Below are positions 17,266 to 25,898 of a DNA stretch of 64,000 nt, in pieces (positions within the stretch are counted from its first letter, which is position 1; every line of letters starts with the position of its first letter). The notes under the pieces were generated by a model. It ran no database searches. It was not told where the DNA came from and was given only the letters and a program-made list of their open reading frames with translations. A program made the position numbers and the translations under genes. The stretch lies in contig NZ_JAPDDS010000005.1 in NCBI RefSeq assembly GCF_025950085.1, forward strand, positions 248,001 to 312,000, given 5' to 3'. The stretch is from Luteolibacter flavescens (lineage in GTDB: Bacteria > Verrucomicrobiota > Verrucomicrobiia > Verrucomicrobiales > Akkermansiaceae).

Positions 17266-18576
17266 ATGAGCGATCCCTTTGACCACTGGATGCCTTTCAG
17301 GCGGCGCGATGGAGCGTGGGATGGCTCCCGTGTGAGCGACCGCATTCGCAGCGAGGTCATCGTGCCGCTGGAGGCACTGGTGGAGCGCGTGAATCACCCG
17401 CGCGCGGAGATCCCGGACGGCCCGCGCCAGTCGCTGGAGAATGTCTTCGCCTCGGTCAGCGAGAGCTTTGCCGCCACGGATCACGCCGGGGCGGTGGAGT
17501 CGCTGGACCAGGCGTGGCACGGCTGGGAGGTGAAGCTGCAGGGCTTCACCCGCGGCGGTGGCGAGATCTCGATGAAGCGGCTGGGCAAGGTGCCGGACAT
17601 CGGGCGCGAGGCATCCCGCCAGCTCTATCTCGCGGTGCGCGAGGCGATCGGGAATGCGATGAAGCACGCCGTGGCCGGTCGCATCGAGGTGCTGATGGTT
17701 CCTTGGCAAAAGGGCTGCGCGGTGACCGTGGCGGACAATGGCCGCGGCATCTCCCCGACGAAGGCGGGCGGCATCGGCATGGAGACCATGCGCCGCCGCA
17801 TGGCGCGCTGCGGGGGCGAGGTGCTGGTGCATCCCATCGAGGGCACGGTGATCGAGTTCCGCTTGCCCGCGCCGACGCGCACGCTGTGGGAGTGGCTGCT
17901 TTCCAGCGGGCGTCTCGACCGTGGTGTCGCGGCGGGCCGCGCGGAGGAAGTCACCGGCCGCTGGCAGGAGCGCGTGGAGCGTTTCGGCGGGCTGGAGGCG
18001 ATCTTCTCGGAATGGCCGGTCGCGGCGGGATGGATCGAGTCCCGCCTGCCGGAGGCGCGGCGGGCCCCCGATGACCTGGCGAAATTTTCCGAATGGCTGG
18101 ATGCCGAGCTGCGGCACATCGGCGCGGGTGAAGTGACCGAGACCGAGAGCGGCACGGACCGCGTGCGCTGCCGCGTCTCATGGCAGGGCGAGGTGGATCC
18201 GCTGCACTGGCTGGAGCTCGGGCTGGTGGCCCTGCTCGCGCGCCCGGTGGTGCTGCGCGTCACCGGATCGACGAGCCTGGAGCTGATCGCGGCGCGCAGG
18301 CCGGACCAGCTTCCCGCGGCGGCGAATGCAGGGTCCTTCGCCTCGCTCGTCCACAATACCTGGGCCGGTGGCCTGCCGGCGGCTCGCGATGACTTCTCCT
18401 CGTATCTCCATGACGTGCTGGCGCAGGAGCTGGTGGCGGAGTCGATGCGCTGGGAGATCACGCGGGAAAGCTGCCCGCCCGGCCCGCTGCGCGCGCGCTA
18501 CGACCAATGCCAGCACGAGCTGCAACGCATCGCCGTGCTGGCGCGTGGGCTATCGCACGAGCTGGCGGACGGGTGA
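17266..18576 (+). CDS. Histidine-kinase-like protein with the ATPase domain ahead of a HisKA_3-like segment
   Basis: 436 residues, no membrane segment. A HATPase_c domain of the NarL/DesK type is at about 115-202: N box AVREAIGNAMKHAV (N130, H134), G1 box VADNGRGIS (D157), G2 box GGIGMETMRRRMARCGGEV. A segment like the HisKA_3 dimerisation and phosphoacceptor helix (YLHDVLAQELVAESMRW, H382) is at the very C-terminus, about 378-436, and ends right after the region that normally precedes the ATPase domain. The order is thus reversed compared with normal kinases of this class. The middle (205-375) is unassigned. No response regulator is adjacent. It is likely cotranscribed with the FadL-type gene. 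Confidence 0.7.
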   Translation: MSDPFDHWMPFRRRDGAWDGSRVSDRIRSEVIVPLEALVERVNHPRAEIPDGPRQSLENVFASVSESFAATDHAGAVESLDQAWHGWEVKLQGFTRGGGEISMKRLGKVPDIGREASRQLYLAVREAIGNAMKHAVAGRIEVLMVPWQKGCAVTVADNGRGISPTKAGGIGMETMRRRMARCGGEVLVHPIEGTVIEFRLPAPTRTLWEWLLSSGRLDRGVAAGRAEEVTGRWQERVERFGGLEAIFSEWPVAAGWIESRLPEARRAPDDLAKFSEWLDAELRHIGAGEVTETESGTDRVRCRVSWQGEVDPLHWLELGLVALLARPVVLRVTGSTSLELIAARRPDQLPAAANAGSFASLVHNTWAGGLPAARDDFSSYLHDVLAQELVAESMRWEITRESCPPGPLRARYDQCQHELQRIAVLARGLSHELADG

Positions 18577-18593
18577 GGCAAAGGAGGCGGGAG

Positions 18594-19058
18594 TCAGCCG
18601 TCAAAGCCCGCATCCACGAGCAGCCCGCGGCCGGTGGCGGCGGTCACGGCGAGCACGTCGCAGCGCTCGTTTTCCTTGTGGCCGGCGTGGCCGCGCAGCC
18701 ACTTCCAAGTCACCTTGTGGGTCTCCGCGACGGCGGCGAGGCGCATCCAGAGGTCTTGGTTTTTCACCGGGCCATTGCTCGCGGTGCGCCAGCCTTTTGC
18801 CTTCCAGCCCTTGATCCAGTTCTTCGTCATCGCGTCGATGACGTAGCGGGAGTCGGACAGCAGCTCGATCTCGCACGGTTCCTTCAGCGTCTCCAGTGCC
18901 ACGATGGTGGCGAGGAGTTCCATGCGGTTGTTGGTCGTGCGAGTGTAGCCCTTCGACAGCTCCAGCCGGTGGCGGCCGCAGACCATGACGATGCCGTAGC
19001 CGCCGGGGCCGGGATTGCCCTTGCAGGCACCGTCGGTATGGATGACCACGCGTTTCAT
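18594..19058 (-). CDS. rnhA: Ribonuclease HI
   Basis: 154 residues from the ATG at 19058; the longer open frame to 19469 is rejected because the family begins at MKRVVIHTDGACKGNPGPGG. RNase HI cleaves RNA in RNA-DNA hybrids. Catalytic residues are D9, E47 (NNRMELLA), D69 (LLSDSRYV), H124 (LRGHAGHKENERCD) and D134, at positions nearly identical to the E. coli enzyme. Full length with the basic-protrusion region (KGWKAKGWRTASNGPVKN). It converges on the histidine-kinase-like gene with a 17-base gap. Confidence 0.97.
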   Translation of the reverse strand: MKRVVIHTDGACKGNPGPGGYGIVMVCGRHRLELSKGYTRTTNNRMELLATIVALETLKEPCEIELLSDSRYVIDAMTKNWIKGWKAKGWRTASNGPVKNQDLWMRLAAVAETHKVTWKWLRGHAGHKENERCDVLAVTAATGRGLLVDAGFDG

Positions 19059-19234
19059 TGGGCGGGCAAGGGGTAGGCGGCAGGCGGCCCGATGCAATTC
19101 GAAAAGCTGCCAAGGCTTCCCTGAAATGAGGCGGACTGGACGGAGGGGATTCGCGGTCAGTTGCCAAGGCCGGGTCGCCGGGGCCGGGCATGATAGAGAT
19201 TCCTCTTTTTCCGATAGGAGGGAGTTGATAGGGG

Positions 19235-20314
19235 ATGAGACGGATGGCAGTTCGTTTTCCCAAGAAGGCGGTTGCATGGCTGCCGCTTGCCTGCCTTCTG
19301 GCGCTATTGATGGTGCTGTCGTGGGACCGGGCATCGGAGTCATCCGCCTCGTCGGACGGGACAGCGGACAAGGGCGGCAATGGCTTGGCGTCCCGTCTTC
19401 AGGAGAGCAGGCGCGAACGCCCTGCGGCCAAGCGCAACCGCTCCCTGAGCGAAGCCATGGGAGGATCACCGGAAGACGTGATCGAAGAGAATCTCTCCGC
19501 CGCGCAGATCCATGCCTTCGTGAGCGGGCGGAACAGGAGCATGGAGTCGCTCCTGTCTGCCTTCCGGCTTGGCGGCGGGAAGGCTTACCTCGAGGAGGCC
19601 TTGGAGAGATTTCCGGATCATCCGCAGGTCATCTTCGCAAGCCTGTCCGAGGCGCATGATCCAGCGAAGCGGCTGGCCGTCCTAGAGAATCTCAAGCGGG
19701 TGGATCCCGGCAACGCGCTGGGCTACTGCCTGTCGGCACGCGGGCTACTTGATCTCGGCAAGAAGGACGAGGCGCTCGCGGAGCTGCGGCAGATGGCAGG
19801 CAAGCCGGTGAACGACTTCACGGTGGCGAACGCGCAGAGCGACGAGGAGGCCTATCTCTCGTCGGACTATCCGGCTACAAAGGCAAAGATGGCGGCGCTC
19901 TTTGGGTCCACCAAAACCGAGATCCTCCGGCTCCGGAATCTGGGCGACAGCATGGCAAAGCTGCAGGCCGAGTATGAGTCGGCGGGAGACAGCGGGTCTG
20001 CGCAGGAGGTGCGCGACCTTCAGATCGGCCTCGGGCGGCAGCTCCAGAACAGCGGCACGATCGTGGACGCGCTGGTAGGGATGGTGGTCGAAAAGAGCGC
20101 TCTTGCGGGTCTCGATTCCGCGGAGTCGCAGGCGCGGCTTGAGGAGATGGCCCGACAGAAGGAAACGCTGACCGGAAACGCGGAGCGGATCATGGCCCTG
20201 ATGGGCGATCCCGCGGTGGAGGAGGGTGACTGGTCGCTTTTCTTCGACCGCGCAAAGCTCTTCGGTGCAGCTGCCGCGAACGACTGGATGCTGGAGAAGT
20301 ATCCGGGGAAGTGA
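19235..20314 (+). CDS. Membrane-anchored protein with TPR-like helices, function unknown
   Basis: 359 residues from the ATG at 19235, with an AGGAGG box at 19217-19222. The N-terminus is a signal anchor (AVAWLPLACLLALLMVLSW) followed by a Ser/Arg-rich linker. The middle (about 95-190) is helical with TPR-like spacing (RFPDHPQVIFASLSEAHDPA; LKRVDPGNALGYCLSARGLL; DLGKKDEALAELRQM). The C-terminal half is charged and probably coiled-coil (RLEEMARQKETLTGNAERIM). The localisation would be periplasmic. No family can be named. Confidence 0.72.
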   Translation: MRRMAVRFPKKAVAWLPLACLLALLMVLSWDRASESSASSDGTADKGGNGLASRLQESRRERPAAKRNRSLSEAMGGSPEDVIEENLSAAQIHAFVSGRNRSMESLLSAFRLGGGKAYLEEALERFPDHPQVIFASLSEAHDPAKRLAVLENLKRVDPGNALGYCLSARGLLDLGKKDEALAELRQMAGKPVNDFTVANAQSDEEAYLSSDYPATKAKMAALFGSTKTEILRLRNLGDSMAKLQAEYESAGDSGSAQEVRDLQIGLGRQLQNSGTIVDALVGMVVEKSALAGLDSAESQARLEEMARQKETLTGNAERIMALMGDPAVEEGDWSLFFDRAKLFGAAAANDWMLEKYPGK

Positions 20315-20377
20315 GCGGGGGAAATGGACAGCCCTCCGGTTGACACCGGGTAGGGTCGCAAGCTTCCACCTCCCCCT

Positions 20378-20404
20378 GCCGGGGCGACGCAGTCGCCCCG
20401 CTAC
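20378..20404. repeat. Solo GTAG-type REP hairpin
   Basis: Stem GGGGCGAC and GTCGCCCC around the loop GCA, followed by G and CTAC (GTAG on the other strand). Compared with the right-hand REP at 10104-10127 (stem GGAGCGAC/GTCGCTCC), an A-to-G change on one arm is matched by a T-to-C change on the other, so pairing is preserved. It lies between two convergent genes. Confidence 0.8.
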
Positions 20405-20413
20405 GAAAGCAAA

Positions 20414-21610
20414 TCAGATCACCCCGAGCTCCTTGCCTGTCGAGACGAAGGCCTCGATGCCCTTGTCGAGCTGCTCCTTCGTGTGGGCGGCGCTGATCTG
20501 GGTGCGGATGCGGGCCTTGCCCTGCGGGACCACGGGGTAGAAGAAGCCGATGGCATAGACGCCCTTTTCCAGCAGCTTGTCGGCGAATTGCTGGGACAGC
20601 GCGGCATCGCCGAGCATGACCGGGGAGATCGGGTGATCCTTCCCCGCGATGGTGAAGCCGGTGCTGGCCATGGCGGTGCGGAAGTAGTCGGTATTCGTCT
20701 TCACGCGGTCGGCGAGTTCGGTCGAGGCTTCCAGCATTTCGAAGACCTTCAGCGATGCGGCCACGATCGGCGGGGCGATGGTGTTCGAGAAAAGATACGG
20801 GCGGGAGCGCTGGCGCAGCAGGTCGATGATCTCCTTCTTGCCGGAAGTGTAGCCGCCGGAGGCACCGCCGAGTGCCTTGCCGAGCGTGCCGGTGGTGAGG
20901 TCGATCTTGCCGAAGAGGCCGCAATGCTCGTGCGTGCCGCGGCCGCGCGCGCCGAGGAAGCCGGTGGAGTGGCAGTCGTCGAAGTGGACCAGCGCGTTGT
21001 ACTTCGCGGCCAGTTCGTGGACCTTGCCGAGGTCGCAGATGATGCCGTCCATCGAGAAGACGCCATCGGTGGTGATCAGCTTGAAGCGCGCTCCGGCCGC
21101 ATCGGCTGCCTGGAGCTGGGCCTCGAGGTCCGCCATGTCATTGTTCGCGTAGCGGAAGCGCTTGGCCTTGCAGAGGCGCACGCCATCGATGATCGAGGCG
21201 TGGTTCAGCGAGTCGGAGATGACCGCGTCCTGCTCGGTGAGGAGGACTTCAAAGAGGCCGCCATTCGCGTCGAAGCAGCTCGGGTAGAGGATGGTGTCCT
21301 CGGTGCCGAGGAATTCGCTGATCTTTTCCTCGAGCTGCTTGTGCAGCGTCTGGGTGCCGCAGATGAAGCGCACGCTGGCCATGCCGAAGCCCCAGCGGTC
21401 GAGGGAGGCCTTGGCGGCGGCGACGACTTCCGGGTGGTCTGCCAGGCCGAGGTAGTTGTTCGCGCACATGTTGATCACCTCGCGGCCGTCCTTCAGGCGG
21501 ACGGTGGAGTTTTGCGTGGAGTCGATCAGGCGCTCGCGCTTGTAGAGGCCGGCGGATTCGATTTCGGAAAGCGTCGTGCGGAGGTGATTGGCGAGCGCGT
21601 CGGAGAACAT
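20414..21610 (-). CDS. kbl: Glycine C-acetyltransferase (2-amino-3-ketobutyrate CoA ligase)
   Basis: 398 residues, the usual length. Kbl is a PLP enzyme of the alpha-oxoamine synthase family that converts 2-amino-3-ketobutyrate plus CoA to glycine plus acetyl-CoA, the second step of threonine degradation. Visible signatures: [56 protein letters not shown], and the PLP lysine K245 in [16 protein letters not shown]. The usual partner, threonine dehydrogenase (tdh), is not next to it here. An imperfect TGTCA...TGACA repeat lies at 21636-21652 in the divergent promoter region. Confidence 0.96.
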   Translation of the reverse strand: MFSDALANHLRTTLSEIESAGLYKRERLIDSTQNSTVRLKDGREVINMCANNYLGLADHPEVVAAAKASLDRWGFGMASVRFICGTQTLHKQLEEKISEFLGTEDTILYPSCFDANGGLFEVLLTEQDAVISDSLNHASIIDGVRLCKAKRFRYANNDMADLEAQLQAADAAGARFKLITTDGVFSMDGIICDLGKVHELAAKYNALVHFDDCHSTGFLGARGRGTHEHCGLFGKIDLTTGTLGKALGGASGGYTSGKKEIIDLLRQRSRPYLFSNTIAPPIVAASLKVFEMLEASTELADRVKTNTDYFRTAMASTGFTIAGKDHPISPVMLGDAALSQQFADKLLEKGVYAIGFFYPVVPQGKARIRTQISAAHTKEQLDKGIEAFVSTGKELGVI

Positions 21611-21747
21611 GGCGGGCTTTGTCTAGCAGGGATCGTGTCAGAGGGAATGACAATGATGCGCAGGGGATTTGCGGAATTGGCGGAAATTTCCTCGCGCGGA
21701 AATGAATGCGGAAAGCCCCCTCTGCGTTTAGTGGGTTTGCCCATTTG

Positions 21748-22512
21748 ATGATGAAAATCCGAACAATCTTGCTGCTGGGGTGGCTGGCCGGTCTCGTGAC
21801 GGCCGCCGGACAAGAGAAAGAGGCCGAGTCTTCCAGCCCGCCGGTAGGCTCTCTGGGAGAAAAGATGCCGGAGGGAGGAAAGCCGCTGCGGATCAGGATC
21901 GAGACCTGGGAGGCACCGGCGCTGGAGATCACCCGGCGGCTCGACGACGTGCGCGACGCGGCAGCCTTGGCGAAACTGCGTGCGGAATGGTTGGCCGGAG
22001 CCCCTGGAGTGACTCTCATTAATAGCCCGGTGCTGGCGATCGATGCTTCGAAGAGGGAATTGATGGAGAGCATCACCGAGCGGATCTACCCCACGGAGTA
22101 CGAGCCACCCTCGCTGGGAGGCCACGGTGCCATGCAGGAAAGGAAGGAGCCCCCGGAGAACTGGGTGGAGGTGATCGAGCGAATGCTGACGGATGTCGTG
22201 CCGACGTCGTTCGAGACCCGGAATACCGGCATTACCTTGGAGGTGGCGGTTGATCCCGTTAAGGGGGAGGAGAAGATTTGGAATGTTGCGGTCAACTTGG
22301 AAGACGTGCAACTGGTGGGAAAGGATGTGTACGCCAATGCCCCGGCAGACGTTGCGATGCCGGTTTTCGCCACTTTCCGATCCACCGGGGGTGCCCGCTT
22401 GGAGGAGGGCAAATGGAGGCTGCTCGGTGCTCAGGAGCCTCCGAGAGGTATGGAGGGCAAGTCGTCCGACAAGCGCTGGGTCACGCTGGTCCGGATCGAT
22501 GCCGATGAATGA
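21748..22512 (+). CDS. Exported protein derived from a secretin C-terminal domain, copy 1
   Basis: 254 residues from the ATG at 21748 (ATG at 21751 also possible), with a signal peptide (MKIRTILLLGWLAGLVTAAG). The core (YPTEYEPPS, VPTSFETRNTGITLEVAVDP, IWNVAVNLEDVQLVG, MPVFATFRS) matches the layout of the beta-strand region of Verrucomicrobia GspD/PilQ-type secretins (PTxFETRNxGxTLEVEP ... MPVFSTRKVTTSV). The N-domains and most of a pore-forming secretin are missing. It is paralogous to the next gene (22-base gap). Function unknown; probably periplasmic or outer-membrane associated. Confidence 0.7.
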   Translation: MMKIRTILLLGWLAGLVTAAGQEKEAESSSPPVGSLGEKMPEGGKPLRIRIETWEAPALEITRRLDDVRDAAALAKLRAEWLAGAPGVTLINSPVLAIDASKRELMESITERIYPTEYEPPSLGGHGAMQERKEPPENWVEVIERMLTDVVPTSFETRNTGITLEVAVDPVKGEEKIWNVAVNLEDVQLVGKDVYANAPADVAMPVFATFRSTGGARLEEGKWRLLGAQEPPRGMEGKSSDKRWVTLVRIDADE

Positions 22513-22533
22513 GAAACCTTTTCCCAATAACCC

Positions 22534-23397
22534 ATGAAAACCCGAACGATACTGATGTCCGCGTGGCTGCTCGGCCTTGCGGTGGTGGCTGGTGAGGAAG
22601 CAAAGCAGCCGGAGGCTGCCGCGCCGCCGAAGCCGGAGATCGAGATGGCCCCGGAGGACACCGAGGCCCTCGACGGCTCGACAAACGACCCCTTCGCACC
22701 CGGCGGGGTCTTCGGATATCAGGCGAAGATCCCCGCCCAGCGAGGGAAGGAGGCCCGCCAGGCGCTGCAACTCCGGCTGGAGGTGTGGGACATCGCGACG
22801 AAGAAATTGGCCGGGCAGGTCGATGAAGTCCATGCACCGGGGGATCTGGCGACGCTGCGGAAGGACCTGCTGGCGGATGATTCCTCGATCCTCATCCACT
22901 CCTTCCTGGCGGCGACGGACGAGAAGTCCCGCACCTTGAACGAATCGATCCTGGAATTCATCTACCCGACCGAATACGAGCCTCCCGTGGGGCCGCCCAG
23001 CCAATCGGCTGAAAGGAGCGAGCAGCAGACGAAGGAAACTGCAGCCTGGCAGCGCTGGCTGGATGCGGCGGGTAAATATTCCGTCCCGACTTCCTTCGAG
23101 ACCCGCAATACGGGAGCGACCCTGGAGGCGGTGGTCCAGCCCGTGCAGGTGGAGGAAAAGACCTGGGACGTGAGCCTGGCCTTCGACTCCGTGTCGCTGT
23201 CCGGGATGATCTCCTACGGTGCCGATGATTTGTTGATCGAGATGCCCGCCTTCTCCTCCATCCGGACGAGCGGGCTGATCCGGATGTGTGAGGGCGAGTG
23301 GCGGATCAAGGCGATCCAGGAAGCGCCGCGCACCTCCGATGGCAAGGCCACGGGACGAAGCTGGCTCACGCTCGTGCGCGTGGATCGCGCACGATGA
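22534..23397 (+). CDS. Exported protein derived from a secretin C-terminal domain, copy 2
   Basis: 287 residues with a signal peptide (MKTRTILMSAWLLGLAVVAG). It shares with the preceding protein the segments IYPTEYEPP, VPTSFETRNTGATLEAVVQP, then strand pairs TWDVSLAFDSVSLSG and IEMPAFSSIRTSGL, and the terminal RSWLTLVRVD. It has an additional acidic insertion near the N-terminus (EIEMAPEDTEALDGSTNDPF). The FETRNTG-TLE block is the recognisable secretin element. Tandem duplication is the simplest origin. Function unknown. Confidence 0.7.
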   Translation: MKTRTILMSAWLLGLAVVAGEEAKQPEAAAPPKPEIEMAPEDTEALDGSTNDPFAPGGVFGYQAKIPAQRGKEARQALQLRLEVWDIATKKLAGQVDEVHAPGDLATLRKDLLADDSSILIHSFLAATDEKSRTLNESILEFIYPTEYEPPVGPPSQSAERSEQQTKETAAWQRWLDAAGKYSVPTSFETRNTGATLEAVVQPVQVEEKTWDVSLAFDSVSLSGMISYGADDLLIEMPAFSSIRTSGLIRMCEGEWRIKAIQEAPRTSDGKATGRSWLTLVRVDRAR

Positions 23398-23421
23398 GAA
23401 ACGGTGGTCCGGGGGGAGGAT

Positions 23422-24192
23422 TCAGACCTCCTTCTCGGGCGCGGCCGGTGTCGGTCGATTGGGCGAGGGCGGACCCGGGCGATGGAGCGGCGCTCCTTCC
23501 GGTCGCGTCGGCTGGGGCAGCCGCGTCGCGGAGACGGGGCGGGGTCCACCGGTCGCCAACATCACGGGCCGGGGTGCGACGGGCAGGCCGGACTCGCGCA
23601 GCTCCCACTGCCGGGCGCTGATGCGGATGATGAGCCATGCCGCGCCGATGCCTGCCGCCCAGCCGAGCACGGGGATGAAGGCGGAGTCGGATTGGTAGGT
23701 CATGGCGATATTGTGAAGCATCAGGCTGACCCACCAGACCGCGATCACATAGCCGGTGTACTTCGGCGGTCGCGGGCGGAAGGTGCCGTCGGCGATTTCC
23801 TTCACCATCATGGCGGGCAGGACCCAGTTCGCCACCGGGACGAAATGGCTGCCCACCGCCCAGCCGGGCGAGGTGGAGGAGTGGGGATTGATGATCTTCG
23901 TATTCGACGCGACCCGGTAGATCCAGACCAGGTAGGTGACCATCGCCCCCAGCAGGGTCGTCAGGATGGAGAGGGCGATGAAGATCAGCCATCCCGGGTG
24001 GCCCACCTCCACCATCCGCAGGGTCAGGGTCAGGCAATTGAGCGAGATGAAAGAGATCGCCGCCCATCCCCAAGCGCGCGGGTCCTTGATGCGCAGCTCC
24101 CGCGGCTGGCCCGGGAATCCGCCGGGAAGCCCGGGCGGAGAGCTCCCGGAAGCCGGGGGAAGATAGGGATTCGGATCGGTATCGGACGACAT
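23422..24192 (-). CDS. DUF4328 multi-spanning membrane protein, copy A
   Basis: 256 residues from the ATG at 24192 (an upstream ATG at 24207 is possible). A short N-terminal NPYLPP motif, seen in many DUF4328 proteins, is followed by hydrophobic segments (AAISFISLNCLTLTLRM, LIFIALSILTTLLGAMVTYL) and the DUF4328 core VWIYRVASNTKIINPHSSTS, PGWAVGSHFVPVANWVLPAM. The tail is Pro-rich and cytoplasmic (RPEGAPLHRPGPPSPNRP). Function of the family is unknown. It belongs to a duplicated unit with the copy at 24343-25122. Confidence 0.82.
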   Translation of the reverse strand: MSSDTDPNPYLPPASGSSPPGLPGGFPGQPRELRIKDPRAWGWAAISFISLNCLTLTLRMVEVGHPGWLIFIALSILTTLLGAMVTYLVWIYRVASNTKIINPHSSTSPGWAVGSHFVPVANWVLPAMMVKEIADGTFRPRPPKYTGYVIAVWWVSLMLHNIAMTYQSDSAFIPVLGWAAGIGAAWLIIRISARQWELRESGLPVAPRPVMLATGGPRPVSATRLPQPTRPEGAPLHRPGPPSPNRPTPAAPEKEV

Positions 24193-24233
24193 GGGAGGTA
24201 ATCGCATCGCAACAGAATCCGGACCGGCTGGCG

Positions 24234-24269
24234 AAAAAAAACCGCCCCTGAGCGGGAGCTCGGGAGCGG
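24234..24269 (-). terminator. Rho-independent terminator behind the thioredoxin remnant
   Basis: On the minus strand the arms CCGCTCC and GGGGCGG (one G-T pair) enclose a 14-base loop and are followed by eight T. It lies 33 bases past the stop of the thioredoxin 3' remnant, the same arrangement as the intact thioredoxin and its terminator at 25163. Confidence 0.7.
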
Positions 24270-24302
24270 CTTGTGAAATCGGAGAATGCCGGGGCGGCTT
24301 GC

Positions 24303-24380
24303 TTACTTCGTCTTCGCCACAGTCTTGAGGGCGTCCTTGAATTCATCGCTGGCCGGGTTGCCCTGCCAGACGAGCTTGCC
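24303..24380 (-). pseudogene. 3'-terminal remnant of the thioredoxin-like gene at 25222
   Basis: Reads GKLVWQGNPASDEFKDALK, then TVAKTK and stop, against GKLVWHGHPASDEFEDAVKD, then ALKTVAKTK and stop, in the intact copy; a 12-base deletion explains the missing four residues. Homology starts at a clear breakpoint (24380/24381). The last codons of the DUF4328 gene at 24343 read through the remnant in another frame, giving its tail RLAGQPGQR. Confidence 0.85.
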
Positions 24381-25122
24381 GACTGGGTTCGCTGACGTCC
24401 GCCTTTGCCAGCGCCGCGGCAGTGCTCGTCTGCAAGGCGGTCACCGCCCGTACCAGCAGGATGGCGACGAGAAAAAGCGCGATGACAAAGGCTCGCGCAG
24501 TGGCCCAGATCAATGCCTCCGTTTCAGACTTCCGGCCAATGTTTGCATCGTCGGCGCTGCCGATGATCACGCACAAGATCCACAGGGTCCACCAGGACCG
24601 CAGCAAGAAATCCGGCGGTCCCTCGCGGAGCGTCGAGGCGCGCACGATATCGCGCATCGCCACGAATGGCTTCCAAAGGCAGGCGATGGGAACGAAGTAC
24701 CAGCCAACCGACCAACGCGGGGTATAGTGGAGGACGGATTGCTTCACCTGAAAGCCCGCTCGTGTGCGCATGCGGCTGACTTCCGCGAAGAGCCAAGCAT
24801 TCTTTCCGGAGCGAACGATCCAAGTTCCGAAGAGGACCAGACAGGGAATTACTGCCGAAATCCCGGTGTAAGACAGGTAACTGTCGGCGGACGTCGGTCG
24901 CATCGCTTCCTCTCCGTTGTTTCCCAGCAAATGAGCGAGATCCCGCGCTCCGATCCAGAGATGGTGAGCGATGCTGAGAAACAGCAGGCCGATCAACCAA
25001 GCGGCGAGGCGACGATTGTCGCGATACGGGCCATATTTGCCCATGACCTCCGGAGCCGAGCCGATCGGTGACTCCGCGATTATGGCGGGTGTGGCGTATG
25101 GGTTGACCTCTTCGGAGTCCAT
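24343..25122 (-). CDS. DUF4328 multi-spanning membrane protein, copy B
   Basis: 259 residues. Starts with MDSEEVNPYATPA (the NPY motif of copy A) and has hydrophobic segments (LAAWLIGLLFLSIAHHLW, YLSYTGISAVIPCLVLFGTW) and the DUF4328 core HYTPRWSVGWYFVPIACLW with KPFVAMRDI. The C-terminal end is not native: it comes from the thioredoxin remnant read in another frame. It starts 100 bases after the thioredoxin stop, as copy A starts about 110 bases after the remnant stop. Lower GC than its neighbours. Family function unknown. Confidence 0.78.
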   Translation of the reverse strand: MDSEEVNPYATPAIIAESPIGSAPEVMGKYGPYRDNRRLAAWLIGLLFLSIAHHLWIGARDLAHLLGNNGEEAMRPTSADSYLSYTGISAVIPCLVLFGTWIVRSGKNAWLFAEVSRMRTRAGFQVKQSVLHYTPRWSVGWYFVPIACLWKPFVAMRDIVRASTLREGPPDFLLRSWWTLWILCVIIGSADDANIGRKSETEALIWATARAFVIALFLVAILLVRAVTALQTSTAAALAKADVSEPSRQARLAGQPGQR

Positions 25123-25162
25123 GAAAAGCGGAGGTTGGAGGGCTGGCCGCAGTCACGACACG

Positions 25163-25196
25163 AAAAAACGCCACCCCGGAGGGACCGGAGCGGCGT
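25163..25196 (-). terminator. Rho-independent terminator of the thioredoxin-like gene
   Basis: On the minus strand a 12-bp stem (ACGCCGCTCCGG with CCGGGGTGGCGT, two G-T pairs) with a 5-base loop is followed by T6. It lies 26 bases past the stop codon. Confidence 0.85.
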
Positions 25197-25221
25197 TGGG
25201 AAAGTGAAAATCAGGCGCGGC

Positions 25222-25731
25222 TTACTTCGTCTTCGCCACGGTCTTGAGGGCGTCCTTCACGGCGTCCTCGAATTCATCGCTGGCCGGATGGCCGTGCCAG
25301 ACGAGCTTGCCATCGGTGCCGAAGACCATGGCGTGCGGGATGCCGTCGCTCGGCACCGGGCCATTGCCACCGGCCATCACGGGGTATTCCACGCGGGCGG
25401 GCTTCAGCAGCTTGAGGATCTGCTCCTTCGTGCCGTTCTGGCGCTCCAGTCCGACGACCACGAGGCCCTTCTTGTCGTAGCGTTTCGCGAGCTTGGCCAT
25501 GTCGGGCAGGCTGGCGATGCAGGGGCCGCAATTGACGCCCCACTCCTCGACGACGACGACCTTGCCTGTGAGGGCGTCCTTGTCGAAGGAGGCACCGTTC
25601 ACAACTTCAGCCCATTTCACCTGGCTGACGGAGGCATCCGGCACGGAGGCCTTGTCCTTGTTCTTCTTGTCCGCGGCGAAGGCCGGGAGGGCGAGCGCAA
25701 CGAGTGCGATCAGGGCAGGGATAGCTTTCAT
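25222..25731 (-). CDS. Exported thioredoxin-fold protein (TlpA/redoxin type)
   Basis: 169 residues with a signal peptide (MKAIPALIALVALALPAFA). The redox-active motif is C68-G-P-C71 in EEWGVNCGPCIASLPDMAKL, and the cis-proline loop is GIPHAMVFGTDG. TlpA-like proteins work in the periplasm as disulfide reductases or peroxide-related redoxins; the partner is unknown here. A Lys-rich linker follows the signal peptide. The gene has its own terminator and a degraded 3' copy about 0.9 kb downstream. Confidence 0.9.
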   Translation of the reverse strand: MKAIPALIALVALALPAFAADKKNKDKASVPDASVSQVKWAEVVNGASFDKDALTGKVVVVEEWGVNCGPCIASLPDMAKLAKRYDKKGLVVVGLERQNGTKEQILKLLKPARVEYPVMAGGNGPVPSDGIPHAMVFGTDGKLVWHGHPASDEFEDAVKDALKTVAKTK

Positions 25732-25898
25732 AGGCAGAGACGTATCAACGTCCTATAACGTCACCGATCCCGCATCGATTCAAATTTTTGTGATCTGCCC
25801 GCAGATTCCCGGGATATCGGGCGGTTTTCCGGGGGCGATTGTCATGTAATCGCTTGGTCTTGCGGTGGCACGGCATCCCGCCGCATGGTGCCCGGGAG

